64,000 bases of DNA from an uncultured Clostridia bacterium (GCA_944380875.1 CALWJA010000032.1:20310-84309), one strand, 5' to 3'; counted from the stretch's first letter, positions 34,283-42,897 are shown. The notes: a model not told the origin generated them from the letters alone. Made by a program: numbers and translations.

Positions 34283-35773
34283 ATGAACCAGATCAAAAAT
34301 ATCCCCGACGTAAAGCTGGGCCTGATCGCTGTCAGCCGTGACTGCTTCGTCATCTCCCTTTCCGAGCGCCGCAGAGCCGAAGTGGCTGCTGCATACGCAA
34401 AAAAAGGCGGAGACATCTACGAATGTAAGGTAACCGTGGAAAATGAGCTGGATATGCTCAAGGCTGTTGAGGATGTAAAAGCCGCAGGCTGCAACGCTCT
34501 CGTAGTCTTCCTGGGCAACTTCGGCCCCGAGACCCCCGAAACCCTGATCGCCAAAAACTTTGACGGCCCCGTGATGTATGCTGCTGCCGCCGAGGAACAC
34601 GGCGACGATTTGATTAACGGCCGCGGCGACGCATACTGCGGCGTGCTCAACTGCTCCTATAACCTGGGCCTGCGGAAAATCAAGGCCTATATGCCGGAGT
34701 ATCCTGTTGGCACCGCAGAAGACGTAGCCGACATGATCGCTGATTTTGTTCCCGTAGCCCGCACCCTGATCGGTGTTTCCAATCTGAAGATCATTACTTT
34801 CGGCCCTCGTCCGCAGGACTTCTTTGCCTGCAACGCTCCCATCAAGCCTTTGTATGACATTGGTGTGGAAATTCAGGAAAACTCTGAGCTGGATCTTCTG
34901 GTGGCTTATAAAGAGCACGCAAACGACCCCCGCATCCAGGAAGTTGTGGAAGAGATGGCAGCGGAACTGGGCGTTGGCAACCAGTATCCCGACCTGCTGC
35001 CCCGTATGGCACAGTTTGAGATCACCCTGCTGGATTGGGCAGAGCAGAACAAGGGTTCCCGCAAATATGTGGCTTTTGCCGATAAATGCTGGCCCGCATT
35101 CCCCTCTCAGTTCGGCTTTGAGCCCTGCTATGTAAACAGCCGTCTGGTCACTAAGGGAATCCCTGTGGCCTGCGAAGTGGATATTTACGGCGCTTTGAGC
35201 GAGTATATCGGCATGTGCGCTTCCGGCGACGCCGTAACTCTGCTGGACATCAACAACTCTGTGCCCAGAGATATGTTTGATGCTGAAATCAAGGGTAAAT
35301 ACGATTACACCCTGAAGGACACCTTCATGGGCTTCCACTGCGGCAACACTCCTCTCTGCAAGCTGAGCCAGGGCGCTGTTAAATATCAGCTGATCCAGAA
35401 CCGTCTGCTGGAAGACGGCAATGAGCCCGACATCACCCGCGGTACTCTGGAAGGCGACATTGCTCCCGGTGAAATCACCTTCTACCGCATCCACGGCTCT
35501 GCGGAAGGAAATCTGCAGGCTTACATCGCTCAGGGCGAGGTTCTGCCTGTTGCTACCCGTTCCTTCGGCGGCATCGGCGTATTCGCTATTCCGGAAATGG
35601 GCCGCTTCTATCGCCATGTGCTGATCAGCAAGCATTATCCCCATCATGGCGCTGTGGCCTTCTCGCATATTGGCAAAGCTCTTTACAGCATCTTCCAGTA
35701 TCTGGGTGTGCCGGATATCGCATTTAACCAGCCCAAGGGTATGCTCTATAAGGACGAAAATCCCTTCGCTTAA
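34283..35773 (+). CDS. L-fucose/L-arabinose isomerase family protein
   Basis: A 496-residue aldose-ketose isomerase of the fucose/arabinose isomerase superfamily, with the three-domain architecture and the metal-binding C-terminal region. FADKCWPAFPSQFGFEPCYVNSRL carries a probable acid residue, CEVDIYGALSEYI a metal Glu/Asp, and FHCGNTPLCKL a conserved His. Clostridial members act on L-arabinose, L-fucose or related pentoses. With two GH51 arabinofuranosidases in this window, arabinose is attractive, but no L-ribulose-5-phosphate epimerase is present here to prove it. Codon use is GC-rich and regular, suggesting high expression. Confidence 0.85.
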   Translation: MNQIKNIPDVKLGLIAVSRDCFVISLSERRRAEVAAAYAKKGGDIYECKVTVENELDMLKAVEDVKAAGCNALVVFLGNFGPETPETLIAKNFDGPVMYAAAAEEHGDDLINGRGDAYCGVLNCSYNLGLRKIKAYMPEYPVGTAEDVADMIADFVPVARTLIGVSNLKIITFGPRPQDFFACNAPIKPLYDIGVEIQENSELDLLVAYKEHANDPRIQEVVEEMAAELGVGNQYPDLLPRMAQFEITLLDWAEQNKGSRKYVAFADKCWPAFPSQFGFEPCYVNSRLVTKGIPVACEVDIYGALSEYIGMCASGDAVTLLDINNSVPRDMFDAEIKGKYDYTLKDTFMGFHCGNTPLCKLSQGAVKYQLIQNRLLEDGNEPDITRGTLEGDIAPGEITFYRIHGSAEGNLQAYIAQGEVLPVATRSFGGIGVFAIPEMGRFYRHVLISKHYPHHGAVAFSHIGKALYSIFQYLGVPDIAFNQPKGMLYKDENPFA

Positions 35774-35821
35774 GTTACATATTTTGCTTTTCGGTCGTAG
35801 ATAAAGCGCGAAAGCTTCTAA

Positions 35822-35862
35822 GAAAGCAGCCCTGTACCAAAGGTATGGGGCTGCTTTTATTT
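35822..35862 (+). terminator. Rho-independent terminator
   Basis: AAAGCAGCCC and GGGCTGCTTT around a 15-base loop, then TTATTTTTCC. It closes the sugar operon. The following AT-rich gap to 36235 shows no gene, only the palindrome at 36081. Confidence 0.8.
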
Positions 35863-36080
35863 TTCCTTTTCCCTAAATTATGTCCTCTTTTGCACCTTTT
35901 TTATCCTTTTATCAAAAATATTTTTTATTATTCAAATACAGAATCAAGGTCGAATCGACCTATTTTAAAGTTAAAATATTCCTTTAGAATATCTACGTAT
36001 ACTATAAAAAATTCCTGAGTTCGTCAAAATATGCGCGACCAGGGAAGTTAAATGGAATAAAATGTCAATATTAGGCCTCA

Positions 36081-36107
36081 ATAAATAATATTACTGATAT
36101 TATTTAT
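36081..36107 (+). promoter_or_regulatory. Long perfect palindrome upstream of the XRE gene
   Basis: ATAAATAATAT and its exact complement ATATTATTTAT around TACTG, 11 base pairs per arm, about 130 bases before the XRE regulator. Likely an operator for this or another dimeric regulator. Confidence 0.45.
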
Positions 36108-36235
36108 ATGTACCTTTATCGCCGATACTGGATACACGTAAGTTGATCGAACCCCTGCTCCAGGCTGAACCCCAAAGCTGCCTTTTAAGCCATATTCGGA
36201 ACCAATTCAAGACAAAATCGGGAGGAAATATTGTA

Positions 36236-36574
36236 ATGGTAATGAAGGAGAGTTATGTGGAATTCCGAAGAATTGTTCGGAAAGAATTTGCGGAACGCCT
36301 AAAGCTTCTGCGAAAAAGCAAAGGCTTTACCCAGAGGGAAATAGCTGCGCTGCTTCAGGTGGATCGTTCCGCATACGCTTGCTATGAAATAGGAAAAAGT
36401 CAACCAGATCTCAGCGGGCTTATTGTACTGGCGGATTTTTATGGAGTCTCCCTGGATGAACTTCTGGGAAGACGAGATAACCGAATATTGGAATATAAAG
36501 ATAAGGCTTACGGAAAAGTCTCCCATACGCCGGACAGGATCCGAAAAAAAGAGAAAGAAATAGAAGAAAATTAA
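36236..36574 (+). CDS. XRE-family helix-turn-helix regulator
   Basis: A 112-residue DNA-binding protein. Helix-turn-helix at residues 20-75: LKLLRKSKGFTQREIAALL, VDRSAYACYEIGKSQPDLSGL, FYGVSLDELLGR. The tail is charged and helical (DRIRKKEKEIEEN). Start at 36236, ten bases after GGGAGG; a longer frame upstream is not supported by a binding site. Typical of small autoregulating repressors of the Xre/Cro type. Neighbours give no clear target other than the palindrome at 36081. Confidence 0.85.
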   Translation: MVMKESYVEFRRIVRKEFAERLKLLRKSKGFTQREIAALLQVDRSAYACYEIGKSQPDLSGLIVLADFYGVSLDELLGRRDNRILEYKDKAYGKVSHTPDRIRKKEKEIEEN

Positions 36575-36734
36575 AAAATGACACCGGTAATTCCGGAAAA
36601 GAGAGACTGTATAGAAAAAGCAGAAGCAACAAACTGGGATAGCATAGACAAAGATACAAAATAACTTTATTCTTGAAAACAGCGAAAAAGGCAGCGGGGA
36701 TCTAACATTTAAAAGGCAAAAAACACATCTATCC

Positions 36735-36780
36735 AAAAGGATCCGGACCGTCGGTATATGCCGACGGTCCGGATCCTTTT
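36735..36780. terminator. Very strong bidirectional terminator
   Basis: A perfect 20-bp stem (arm AAAAGGATCCGGACCGTCGG) with loop TATATG and T-runs on both sides, between convergent genes. Confidence 0.93.
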
Positions 36781-36869
36781 TATTTTCTTTTTGTTTCCTA
36801 GCAAATTTCAAGCTGCGGCAGCAGAAAGAACGGAAGGGTCTAATAAAGACATCAAAATCAAGCCATCCA

Positions 36870-37370
36870 TTAAACAGCTACAGGAGCGGTTTTTCCGCCT
36901 GTAAGCTGAAGAAGAGCAGCGGGAGAAAGCTCCACCTGCGTACCGATTTTGCCGCCGCTCACAAGGATGGTCTCAAAAGAAAGGCAGCTTTCATGGAAAA
37001 AAGTAGGAAACAGCTTTTTCATGCCCAGAGGGGAACATCCGCCCCGGATATATCCCGTAGTCTTCAAAAGCTCGTTTACATGAAGCATCTCTATACTTTT
37101 TACCCCCGCCGCCCGGGCGGCAGCCTTCAGATCCAGCTCCATTCCCACCGGGATTACAAACACAAAAAAACCGTTGCCGCCTCTTGTAACCAGGGTTTTA
37201 AATACCTGCTCCGGATTTTGGCCGGTCTGCTTTGCCACCGAAAGGCCGTCTACAGCCTCATCCCCATGTTCATAAAAATGGCAGACATAGGGAACTCCCT
37301 CTGCCTCCAACATACGCATAACATTGGTTTTTTCACCCTGTTCCTTATTTTTCCCTTTTGCTTTTCCCAT
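36870..37370 (-). CDS. ybaK: Cys-tRNA(Pro)/Cys-tRNA(Cys) deacylase, YbaK/EbsC type
   Basis: A 166-residue trans-editing deacylase that hydrolyses Cys mischarged on tRNA(Pro). The fold hallmarks are present: VAKQTGQNPEQVFKTLVTRGG (about 45-65), then VPVGMELDLKAAARAAG-like (reads VIPVGMELDLKAAARA) and TGYIRGGCSPLGMKKLFPTF (about 112-131) with the catalytic Lys earlier. It lies 205 bases downstream of cysteinyl-tRNA synthetase in the same direction. That pairs the enzyme that makes Cys-tRNA with the one that removes misplaced Cys. Start after GGAAAGAG. Confidence 0.93.
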   Translation of the reverse strand: MGKAKGKNKEQGEKTNVMRMLEAEGVPYVCHFYEHGDEAVDGLSVAKQTGQNPEQVFKTLVTRGGNGFFVFVIPVGMELDLKAAARAAGVKSIEMLHVNELLKTTGYIRGGCSPLGMKKLFPTFFHESCLSFETILVSGGKIGTQVELSPAALLQLTGGKTAPVAV

Positions 37371-37532
37371 ACTGTAAACTCTTTCCTTTCTGTTTCCCAG
37401 GATCTTTAAACTTTCCCTTTTCCATTCTTCTAATTTCCGGTCTTATTCCCAGAGAAGTATTCTGTCTCTTCCGTTTCGCTGCAAAAACTGCAGAATTCCA
37501 TTTCATATAAAAATAAGAGATAGAAATGCAGA

Positions 37533-37562
37533 AACAGCCAGCCTTCAAGAGGTCTGGCTGTT
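37533..37562 (-). terminator. Hairpin between cysS and ybaK
   Basis: AACAGCCAG/CTGGCTGTT with a 12-base loop, read on the minus strand, followed by a weak TTTCTGCATTTC. Probably a partial terminator, so ybaK may receive some cysS message. Confidence 0.5.
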
Positions 37563-37575
37563 CAGGAATTTCACT

Positions 37576-38982
37576 TTATTCCTCAATGCTCCATTTTACG
37601 CCCTGTGGGGTATCCTTCAGGACAATATGCCGGGCTTTCAGTTCGTCGCGAATAGCGTCGGCAGTGGCCCAGTCCTTATTTTTCCGAGCCTCAGCACGCT
37701 TTTCAATAAGAGCTTCTATTTCCGCATCCAGGGAATCTTCCTTTTTCTGATACAGAAGGCCCAGAACATCGGCCAGTTCCGTATACAGCTTCAGGGATTT
37801 CTCCAAAAAATCACGGCTTGGCTGGGCTTCAGCCGTCATAGCGGAGTTGATATCTCTGGCCAGATCGAAGAGGCAGGAGAGAGCGTCCGCCGTGTTGAGA
37901 TCGTCTTCCATGGCTTCGATGAAGCGGTCTCTGTGGGAAAGGAAACGATTAAAGGCTTCCTCTTCCCCTTCCTTCATCCCCTCCTGACCGTGGGCAAGAA
38001 GGAATTCCATATTTTCTTTGCAGTTATAGAGGCGGTCAAGCCCTGCTTTGCACTGCTCGATAACCTCGGCACTGTAATTGATAGGAGTACGGTAATGGGA
38101 GGCCACCATCAAATAGCGGATAGGCTCATATCCGTATTTTTCCGCCACATCCCGGACGGTGAAGAAATTATTGAGGCTTTTGCTCATCTTCCGGTTATCT
38201 ACGTTGATGTAACCGTTATGCATCCAGTAACGGGCAAAGGGAACCCCATTGCAGCACTCGCTCTGGGCGATCTCATTTTCATGGTGGGGGAATATCAGAT
38301 CCTGGCCGCCGCAGTGAATATCAATGGTCTTTCCCAAATACCGGCGGGCCATTGCGGAACACTCGATATGCCAACCGGGACGTCCGTCGCTCCAGGGGGA
38401 AGGCCAGCTGGGTTCGCCAGGCTTGGCTGCCTTCCAGAGGGCAAAATCCATGGCGTCTTCCTTGATCTCGCCGGTAGCAATTCGGGCTCCGGCCTGCAGC
38501 TCCTCCAAAGGCTGATGGGAAAGTTTTCCGTATTCCGCATCCTTCAGAGTACGGAAATACACATCCCCGTTTTCAGCAGCATATGCGTACCCTTTTTCCA
38601 CCAAGGTGGAAATAATGCTGATGATCTCATCTATATTCTCCGTAGCCTTGGGATGGATGGTAGCGGGCTTTACATTTAGCCCCTGGGCATCCTTTTTATA
38701 TTCCTCAATAAAGCGGCGGGAAACTGTGAGATAATCGCTTCCCTCTTCATTGGCTTTGCGGATGATCTTATCGTCAATATCCGTAAAGTTCTGCACAAAT
38801 TTAACCTTCATGCCCCGATATTCCATATAGCGGCGCAAAACGTCGAACACGCAAATGGGGCGGGCATTTCCAATATGGATGTAATTGTATACAGTGGGGC
38901 CGCAAGCGTAAATCAGGGGTTCATTCTCGTGCAGGGGGACAAATTCTTCCTTCTGCCTTGTGAGGGTATTATAGATCTTCAT
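37576..38982 (-). CDS. cysS: Cysteinyl-tRNA synthetase
   Basis: A 468-residue class I synthetase. It has the HIGH-type motif YIHIGNARP near residue 33 with the zinc-binding start ACGPTVYNY, the WHIECSAMA and HCGGQDLIFPHHENE blocks, and the KMSKS motif KMSKSLNN near 267. Normal length for CysRS. ATG at 38982 has AAAGGAG nine bases upstream. The frame stays open for 69 codons further into the repeat region, but that extension lacks a good binding site. It lies downstream of a cysteine T-box and cysE. Confidence 0.97.
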   Translation of the reverse strand: MKIYNTLTRQKEEFVPLHENEPLIYACGPTVYNYIHIGNARPICVFDVLRRYMEYRGMKVKFVQNFTDIDDKIIRKANEEGSDYLTVSRRFIEEYKKDAQGLNVKPATIHPKATENIDEIISIISTLVEKGYAYAAENGDVYFRTLKDAEYGKLSHQPLEELQAGARIATGEIKEDAMDFALWKAAKPGEPSWPSPWSDGRPGWHIECSAMARRYLGKTIDIHCGGQDLIFPHHENEIAQSECCNGVPFARYWMHNGYINVDNRKMSKSLNNFFTVRDVAEKYGYEPIRYLMVASHYRTPINYSAEVIEQCKAGLDRLYNCKENMEFLLAHGQEGMKEGEEEAFNRFLSHRDRFIEAMEDDLNTADALSCLFDLARDINSAMTAEAQPSRDFLEKSLKLYTELADVLGLLYQKKEDSLDAEIEALIEKRAEARKNKDWATADAIRDELKARHIVLKDTPQGVKWSIEE

Positions 38983-39123
38983 GCTGCTGGTCTCCTTTTT
39001 CCAGATTTTATTTAATTCTTTTTTCCTTACTGTATCCGGCCTGTCTTTGCTCTCTAAGGCAGACACGCCATTTCGCTTCTTTGAGCGTTGTGGATTGTAT
39101 TCCCAAAACTCTATTTTGCAATA

Positions 39124-39530
39124 AAGGAATCCTTTCCGGATTTCCTCTGGTATTCGATTTGCATAGGGAACATGGATTCCTGCGCACATTACCTCTTAAG
39201 CAGCCATAGCTGCTAAATCCTTGCCTGCGAATGCTGAAGGAATCCCTTCCGGATTTCCTTTGGCATTCGACTTGCACAGGAGCATAGGGTTCCTGCGCAC
39301 ATTACCTCTTAAGCAGCCATAGCTGCTAAATCCTTGCCTGCGAATGCTGAAGGAATCCTTTCCGGATTTCCTTTGGCATTCGACTTGCGCAGGAACATAG
39401 GGTTCCTGCGCACATTACCTCTTAAGCAGCCATAGCTGCTAAATCCTTGCCTGCGAATGCTGAAGGAATCCTTTCTGGATTTCCTTTGGCATTCGACTTG
39501 CGCAGGAACATAGGGTTCCTGCGCACATTA
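39124..39530 (-). repeat. Tandem 113-bp repeats between cysE and cysS
   Basis: About 3.6 copies of a 113-bp unit: 39124-39236 (diverged), 39237-39349, 39350-39462 and a partial copy to 39530. Each has an 11-bp perfect inverted repeat (TGCGCAGGAAC/GTTCCTGCGCA, for example 39386-39412) and a shorter AGCAGC/GCTGCT stem. On the minus strand each full copy holds a 29-codon mini-ORF (39213-39302, 39326-39415, 39439-39528) with three Cys codons near its start. The period is not a multiple of three, so this is not one coding repeat. The unit looks like a structured RNA element or a dispersed repeat. Confidence 0.9.
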
Positions 39531-39532
39531 TA
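39527..39532 (-). promoter_or_regulatory. Possible internal promoter -10 for cysS
   Basis: Minus-strand TGG-TATAAT is an extended -10 at the edge of the repeats. No good -35 is seen (TGTTTT region), so strength is uncertain. If used, cysS could be made apart from the T-box. Confidence 0.4.
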
Positions 39533-39641
39533 CCACAAAAGAAGAGAAACAAAACACAAATTTTGCCTTCTTCTTTTTCTGAACACTTTTTGGAAATGAA
39601 ATATTCCAAAAAAGCCCCTACGCTTCCTTTTTTAGAAAGCA

Positions 39642-40319
39642 TTAGGCATCGGGATGATTTTCGCCCGCGCCTTGCCGGCAGGATGCCGGATCCTGCCCCA
39701 ACACCTTTTGAAGCCTTTCCAGGTCCATATGCAGGCGGCAGAACTCCTGAGCCACAGGGTCGCCAACATGGATCTGATCCAGATTGACGGACGCCGGTTT
39801 TTCCCCGTTCAGCCGCACAATTCTGGCAGGGACACCCACCGCAGTGGCATTGGGCGGCACTTCATCCAGCACGACAGCGCCCGCAGCCACCCGGGCATTA
39901 TCGCCCACCGTAAAAGGCCCAAGCACCTTGGCGCCAGCGCCCACCATCACGTTATTTCCCAATGTGGGATGGCGCTTTCCCTGGTCTTTTCCCGTTCCTC
40001 CCAGGGTTACGCCCTGATATAGCGTACAGTTATCGCCGATCTCGGTAGTTTCCCCAATGACTACGCCCATCCCGTGGTCGATAAATAAGCCCTTTCCGAT
40101 GGTGGCTCCGGGATGAATCTCAATACCGGTTTTATGACGGGCCCTCTGGCTGATCCAGCGGGCGATAAACGGGTGACCATGGGTATGAAACCAGTGCGCA
40201 CGGCGATAGGAGCGGACCGCCTTAAACCCGGAATAGAGAAAATATACCTCCAAGCGGCTTCTGGCCGCCGGGTCCCGGTCCATGAAAGAATCCAGTTCTT
40301 CCTTCAACTTTTGAAACAT
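39642..40319 (-). CDS. cysE: Serine O-acetyltransferase
   Basis: A 225-residue enzyme making O-acetylserine, the carbon skeleton for cysteine. It has an N-terminal helical region and then the left-handed beta-helix of hexapeptide repeats: GIEIHPGATIGKGLFIDHGMGVVIGETTEIGDN. The catalytic His158-type residue lies in IDHGMGVVIGE, with the acetyl-CoA loop GTGKDQGKRHPTLG. ATG at 40319 has AGGTG seven bases upstream; the longer frame is less supported. It is the first coding gene after the cysteine T-box. Confidence 0.94.
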   Translation of the reverse strand: MFQKLKEELDSFMDRDPAARSRLEVYFLYSGFKAVRSYRRAHWFHTHGHPFIARWISQRARHKTGIEIHPGATIGKGLFIDHGMGVVIGETTEIGDNCTLYQGVTLGGTGKDQGKRHPTLGNNVMVGAGAKVLGPFTVGDNARVAAGAVVLDEVPPNATAVGVPARIVRLNGEKPASVNLDQIHVGDPVAQEFCRLHMDLERLQKVLGQDPASCRQGAGENHPDA

Positions 40320-40568
40320 AACTTTCACCTGCATCCTTTTTCCTTGCCTCCGCTTTTGAGGCCGAGGCGGGTTTTCGGGCATATACGGAATATTCCCGGA
40401 TTTGCGGACTGCTCCCCCGGGAGAAACCGTAAAGAGAACTTGCAAACGCCCCCAAAAAATGCCTTTCCGCAATTTCTGCCCAGGGCGGTATCTTCCCGCA
40501 ACACGGTATATTCTCACTATATGCCGCAGCTTTCAGTTCGGAAACCTCTTTGAGGAAAAGAACGGAAA

Positions 40569-40818
40569 CAAAAACCGCCCCCGTCCTCAGAAAGGACGGA
40601 GGCGGTATACTTCTATCCCGCGGTTCCACTCCGTATTTTTACTCTTTACGGCCTTTAACGGTGCCAGCCGGACGGGCATTTGACCCGCCTGCTCCCGGGC
40701 GCATTTCACCAGTCATTCCGCGAAAAGCGCTTCCAGCCTATGGCGCTTTCTCTCTGTCGAAGTCCGTTCCGGCTACTTCTCCCGTTCTCAGCATTTCAGC
40801 AGAAAACCTGCAGATGTT
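40569..40818 (-). ncRNA. T-box leader, predicted cysteine-specific
   Basis: Minus-strand leader with the T-box sequence TGGAACCGCGG (complement of 40618-40628), the stem I conserved AGAGAGAAAGCGCC and GGCTGGAAGCGC segments, and a terminator (ACCGCCTCCGTCC paired with GGACGGGGGCGGT, 40573-40606) running into TTTTTGTTT. In the expected specifier position the RNA reads GGTGAAA-TGC-GCCCGGGAGC, so the specifier is UGC, a Cys codon (40701-40703). Uncharged tRNA(Cys) would favour read-through into cysE and possibly cysS. Confidence 0.88.
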
Positions 40819-40824
40819 GCCATT

Positions 40825-40853
40825 AGTATATACCAGAAACGGGCAAATGTAAA
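40825..40853 (-). promoter_or_regulatory. Promoter of the T-box-cysE operon
   Basis: On the minus strand TTTACA, 17-base spacer, TATACT, ending just before the T-box leader. Near consensus. Confidence 0.72.
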
Positions 40854-40947
40854 GAGCCGTAAGGAGAAGAAAGGAAAAAAGCACCAGGTTTTCCTTTCAG
40901 AATAGGGTCTTTCTGTTCCCTTATTTCCCAAAAAATTGCTTCATCTT

Positions 40948-41418
40948 TTAGGCGCCTACGCAGCAGCGCGGCATTTGGGGCACCTGCACCGTATGCTCCT
41001 GAGGGCAAAGATGATACACAATGCCGTCCCGGGAAACCATGGAAATGGGCAGTTTGGGAAGAAGCTGATGGAATATGTCTACAAAACCTCGAACAGGGGC
41101 TTCTGCCACCCCGGTTATAACCTGAATCGCTCCAACATGTTTGGCAAATCCGGCTGCTGCCAGCGCAGGATCGTTATAAAAATATACGGTCATTTCGGCT
41201 CCGGCTTCCTTTGCAATCTGGCGAAGGTCTTCCAGCTCCCGGCAAACCTGCTGAAAGATCTGCTGTTCCTCTTTCGTTTGAAACGACGGCACAGGCTGTA
41301 CGCACAGCACCTGCAGGGAAACACCCATTTGACGGGCCTCTTTCTCCCCTTCTCGGATAAGCCTTTCCGAATCTTTTTGCCCTGTTACACAAACCAGAAC
41401 CGACTTTTGGCGTTTCAC
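40948..41418 (-). CDS. Universal-stress-protein-like protein
   Basis: A 156-residue Usp/KdpD-type domain protein. GTG start at 41418 after AAAGGAGG; a longer in-frame extension has no binding site. The strand VLVCVTGQKDSERLIREGEKEA and VSLQVLCVQPVP match the Usp fold, close to the KdpD sensor version. The nucleotide motif is weakly kept. The C-terminus is unusual, ending in Cys-Cys (PQMPRCCVGA). Stands alone between the cys promoter and the ECF operon. Function not clear. Confidence 0.72.
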   Translation of the reverse strand: MKRQKSVLVCVTGQKDSERLIREGEKEARQMGVSLQVLCVQPVPSFQTKEEQQIFQQVCRELEDLRQIAKEAGAEMTVYFYNDPALAAAGFAKHVGAIQVITGVAEAPVRGFVDIFHQLLPKLPISMVSRDGIVYHLCPQEHTVQVPQMPRCCVGA

Positions 41419-41690
41419 AAGTATGCCTCCTTTCGCCGTTCCGTCGGGCACGTTATACTCCCGGACAGGTGGATTTCTCTCCACGATTGTAGTATACCTC
41501 TTTTCCTCTCCCGGGGTGATAACTAGGAATGTATAGTTCATAAAGAATGTGTGAACGCTGAAAACGACAATTTGCGGCAACCGAGATACAAAAAGTTCTC
41601 CCATGGAGGTTTTTCCCGGTTTTCCTATATCTGCGAGAAAACACTGGATGTAACCCCCTGCTGATTTTTTCTTGTCCCAGGCTATATAAG
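41419..41690. other. Intergenic region, no gene seen
   Basis: No open frame with a binding site and no conserved RNA motif. It lies between the Usp-like gene and the terminator of the sigma operon; a promoter for the Usp-like gene must be in it but I cannot place it securely. Confidence 0.5.
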
Positions 41691-41694
41691 CAAA

Positions 41695-41731
41695 ATTCCC
41701 TCCCGCCGGAATCCCCGGTGGGAGGGAAAAA
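41695..41731 (-). terminator. Terminator of the ECF/anti-sigma operon
   Basis: TTCCCTCCC...CCGG and CCGG...GGGAGGGAA stem with a short loop, then TTTTGCTTATA on the minus strand. Confidence 0.8.
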
Positions 41732-41769
41732 TCGCGTAAACCGAAAATGAAAAGAGAAAGTCCTTATTC

Positions 41770-42894
41770 TTAGTATCCGCACCGGCTTTCCAGGAATTCC
41801 TGCAATTCCGGTGTGGCCGCATACCGGGAAAGGAATCCAATTCTGGGATAATACCAGAATTCCATCATAAGCCCAGAAGGAACGGTGATCCGCACACAGA
41901 CCGAATCGTCCAAGGCATGGCTTCCTTCGCTTCCCGGGCTGAAAGAAGCTGTGCCGCCTTCTTCCCCGGCGCCTTGCTGCGTTTGTATTTCCACGCCCAG
42001 GGCACTGGAAGTGCTAACTCCTGATTCTTCTTCCGTATCCTCAACGGAATTTGTTTCCCCGTCATAGGAGGAAAGCGCTTTAAAATACGCTGCGCTCCCG
42101 TCCTTCAGATTGGAGAACATGTCGTAAAATTCCTCCGTTTCCCTTTCACTCAAAACGCCCAGGGACCGCTCAACGCCGTCTGCCGGATATTGGATCAGCT
42201 CCACGGAAACAAAATCCTCCGCGCTTTCCACTCCATATACCTTTAGATATTCCGCCGCATCCTCTTCTCCGTTTTCCTCATAGGAAACAAACATATAAAA
42301 AACATACAACCGGTATTCTCCATCCCGCTCTGCCGCCAAAAGGGCTTGGCTTTCTCCGGGAGCATACACATAAGCGGTCTTCCCTTCCAGTTCTCCTCCT
42401 CCCTCAATGGTTCCAGCAGGTTCCCCCAGATCTTTCTCGGGGACTACCGAGGGAAGGGGTTTCCCCATCCAATCCGCATTGCCGGGAGGCACTTCCGTAT
42501 AGATTTTTCCTTCTACAATAAACCTATCTTCCGCTGCTACCACATACGTTTCTGAAGTCGCGCCGGAAGCAAAAGACTCCGTGCTGCCCCCAAAGGGATC
42601 CCCCCATGCAGTTCCGAGAAATTTCTCCAGCCCCATCCCGGCGCCTACCAGGCATACCGCGGCCGCGCAGCAAACCGCAGGGATCCATCTGCGCCGGCGG
42701 CTGCTGGGTTCTCTCCTGTTTTTTACACTTTCTTCCCCTTTTCTGTTTGTCTCTTCCCGCATATTCTTCTCCACTCCTTCCCATATCCGGCGCCGGGAAT
42801 CTTCTTCCAGGCCAATGGCGCCTACATTGCGGCGGAACATTTCCTGAAGGTTTCTTTCTTCCTCATCAAAATTTTCCTTTTTTACAGTACGCAT
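41770..42894 (-). CDS. Probable membrane-bound anti-sigma factor
   Basis: A 374-residue protein immediately downstream of an ECF sigma gene (three bases apart). It has a charged cytoplasmic start of about 65 residues (MRTVKKENFDEEERNLQEMFRR), a single membrane segment at about 70-92 (WIPAVCCAAAVCLVGAGMG) and a large extracellular, acidic domain. The order (sigma factor, then membrane protein) and the topology fit an anti-sigma factor, though no named anti-sigma motif such as HxxxCxxC is visible. The extracellular part has no recognised fold. Confidence 0.72.
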   Translation of the reverse strand: MRTVKKENFDEEERNLQEMFRRNVGAIGLEEDSRRRIWEGVEKNMREETNRKGEESVKNRREPSSRRRRWIPAVCCAAAVCLVGAGMGLEKFLGTAWGDPFGGSTESFASGATSETYVVAAEDRFIVEGKIYTEVPPGNADWMGKPLPSVVPEKDLGEPAGTIEGGGELEGKTAYVYAPGESQALLAAERDGEYRLYVFYMFVSYEENGEEDAAEYLKVYGVESAEDFVSVELIQYPADGVERSLGVLSERETEEFYDMFSNLKDGSAAYFKALSSYDGETNSVEDTEEESGVSTSSALGVEIQTQQGAGEEGGTASFSPGSEGSHALDDSVCVRITVPSGLMMEFWYYPRIGFLSRYAATPELQEFLESRCGY

Positions 42895-42897
42895 TTC

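Noticed and set aside
36143..36235. N-terminal extension of the XRE regulator frame
   Set aside because: The upstream ATG has no binding site, whereas GGGAGG correctly spaces the ATG at 36236.
38983..39189. Start of cysS within the repeats, giving a 69-residue extension
   Set aside because: The conserved CysRS start and a good binding site lie at 38982, and the extension consists of repeat-derived sequence.
39124..39530. CRISPR array
   Set aside because: The units are 113 bp long and nearly identical throughout, with no spacer variation and no cas genes nearby.
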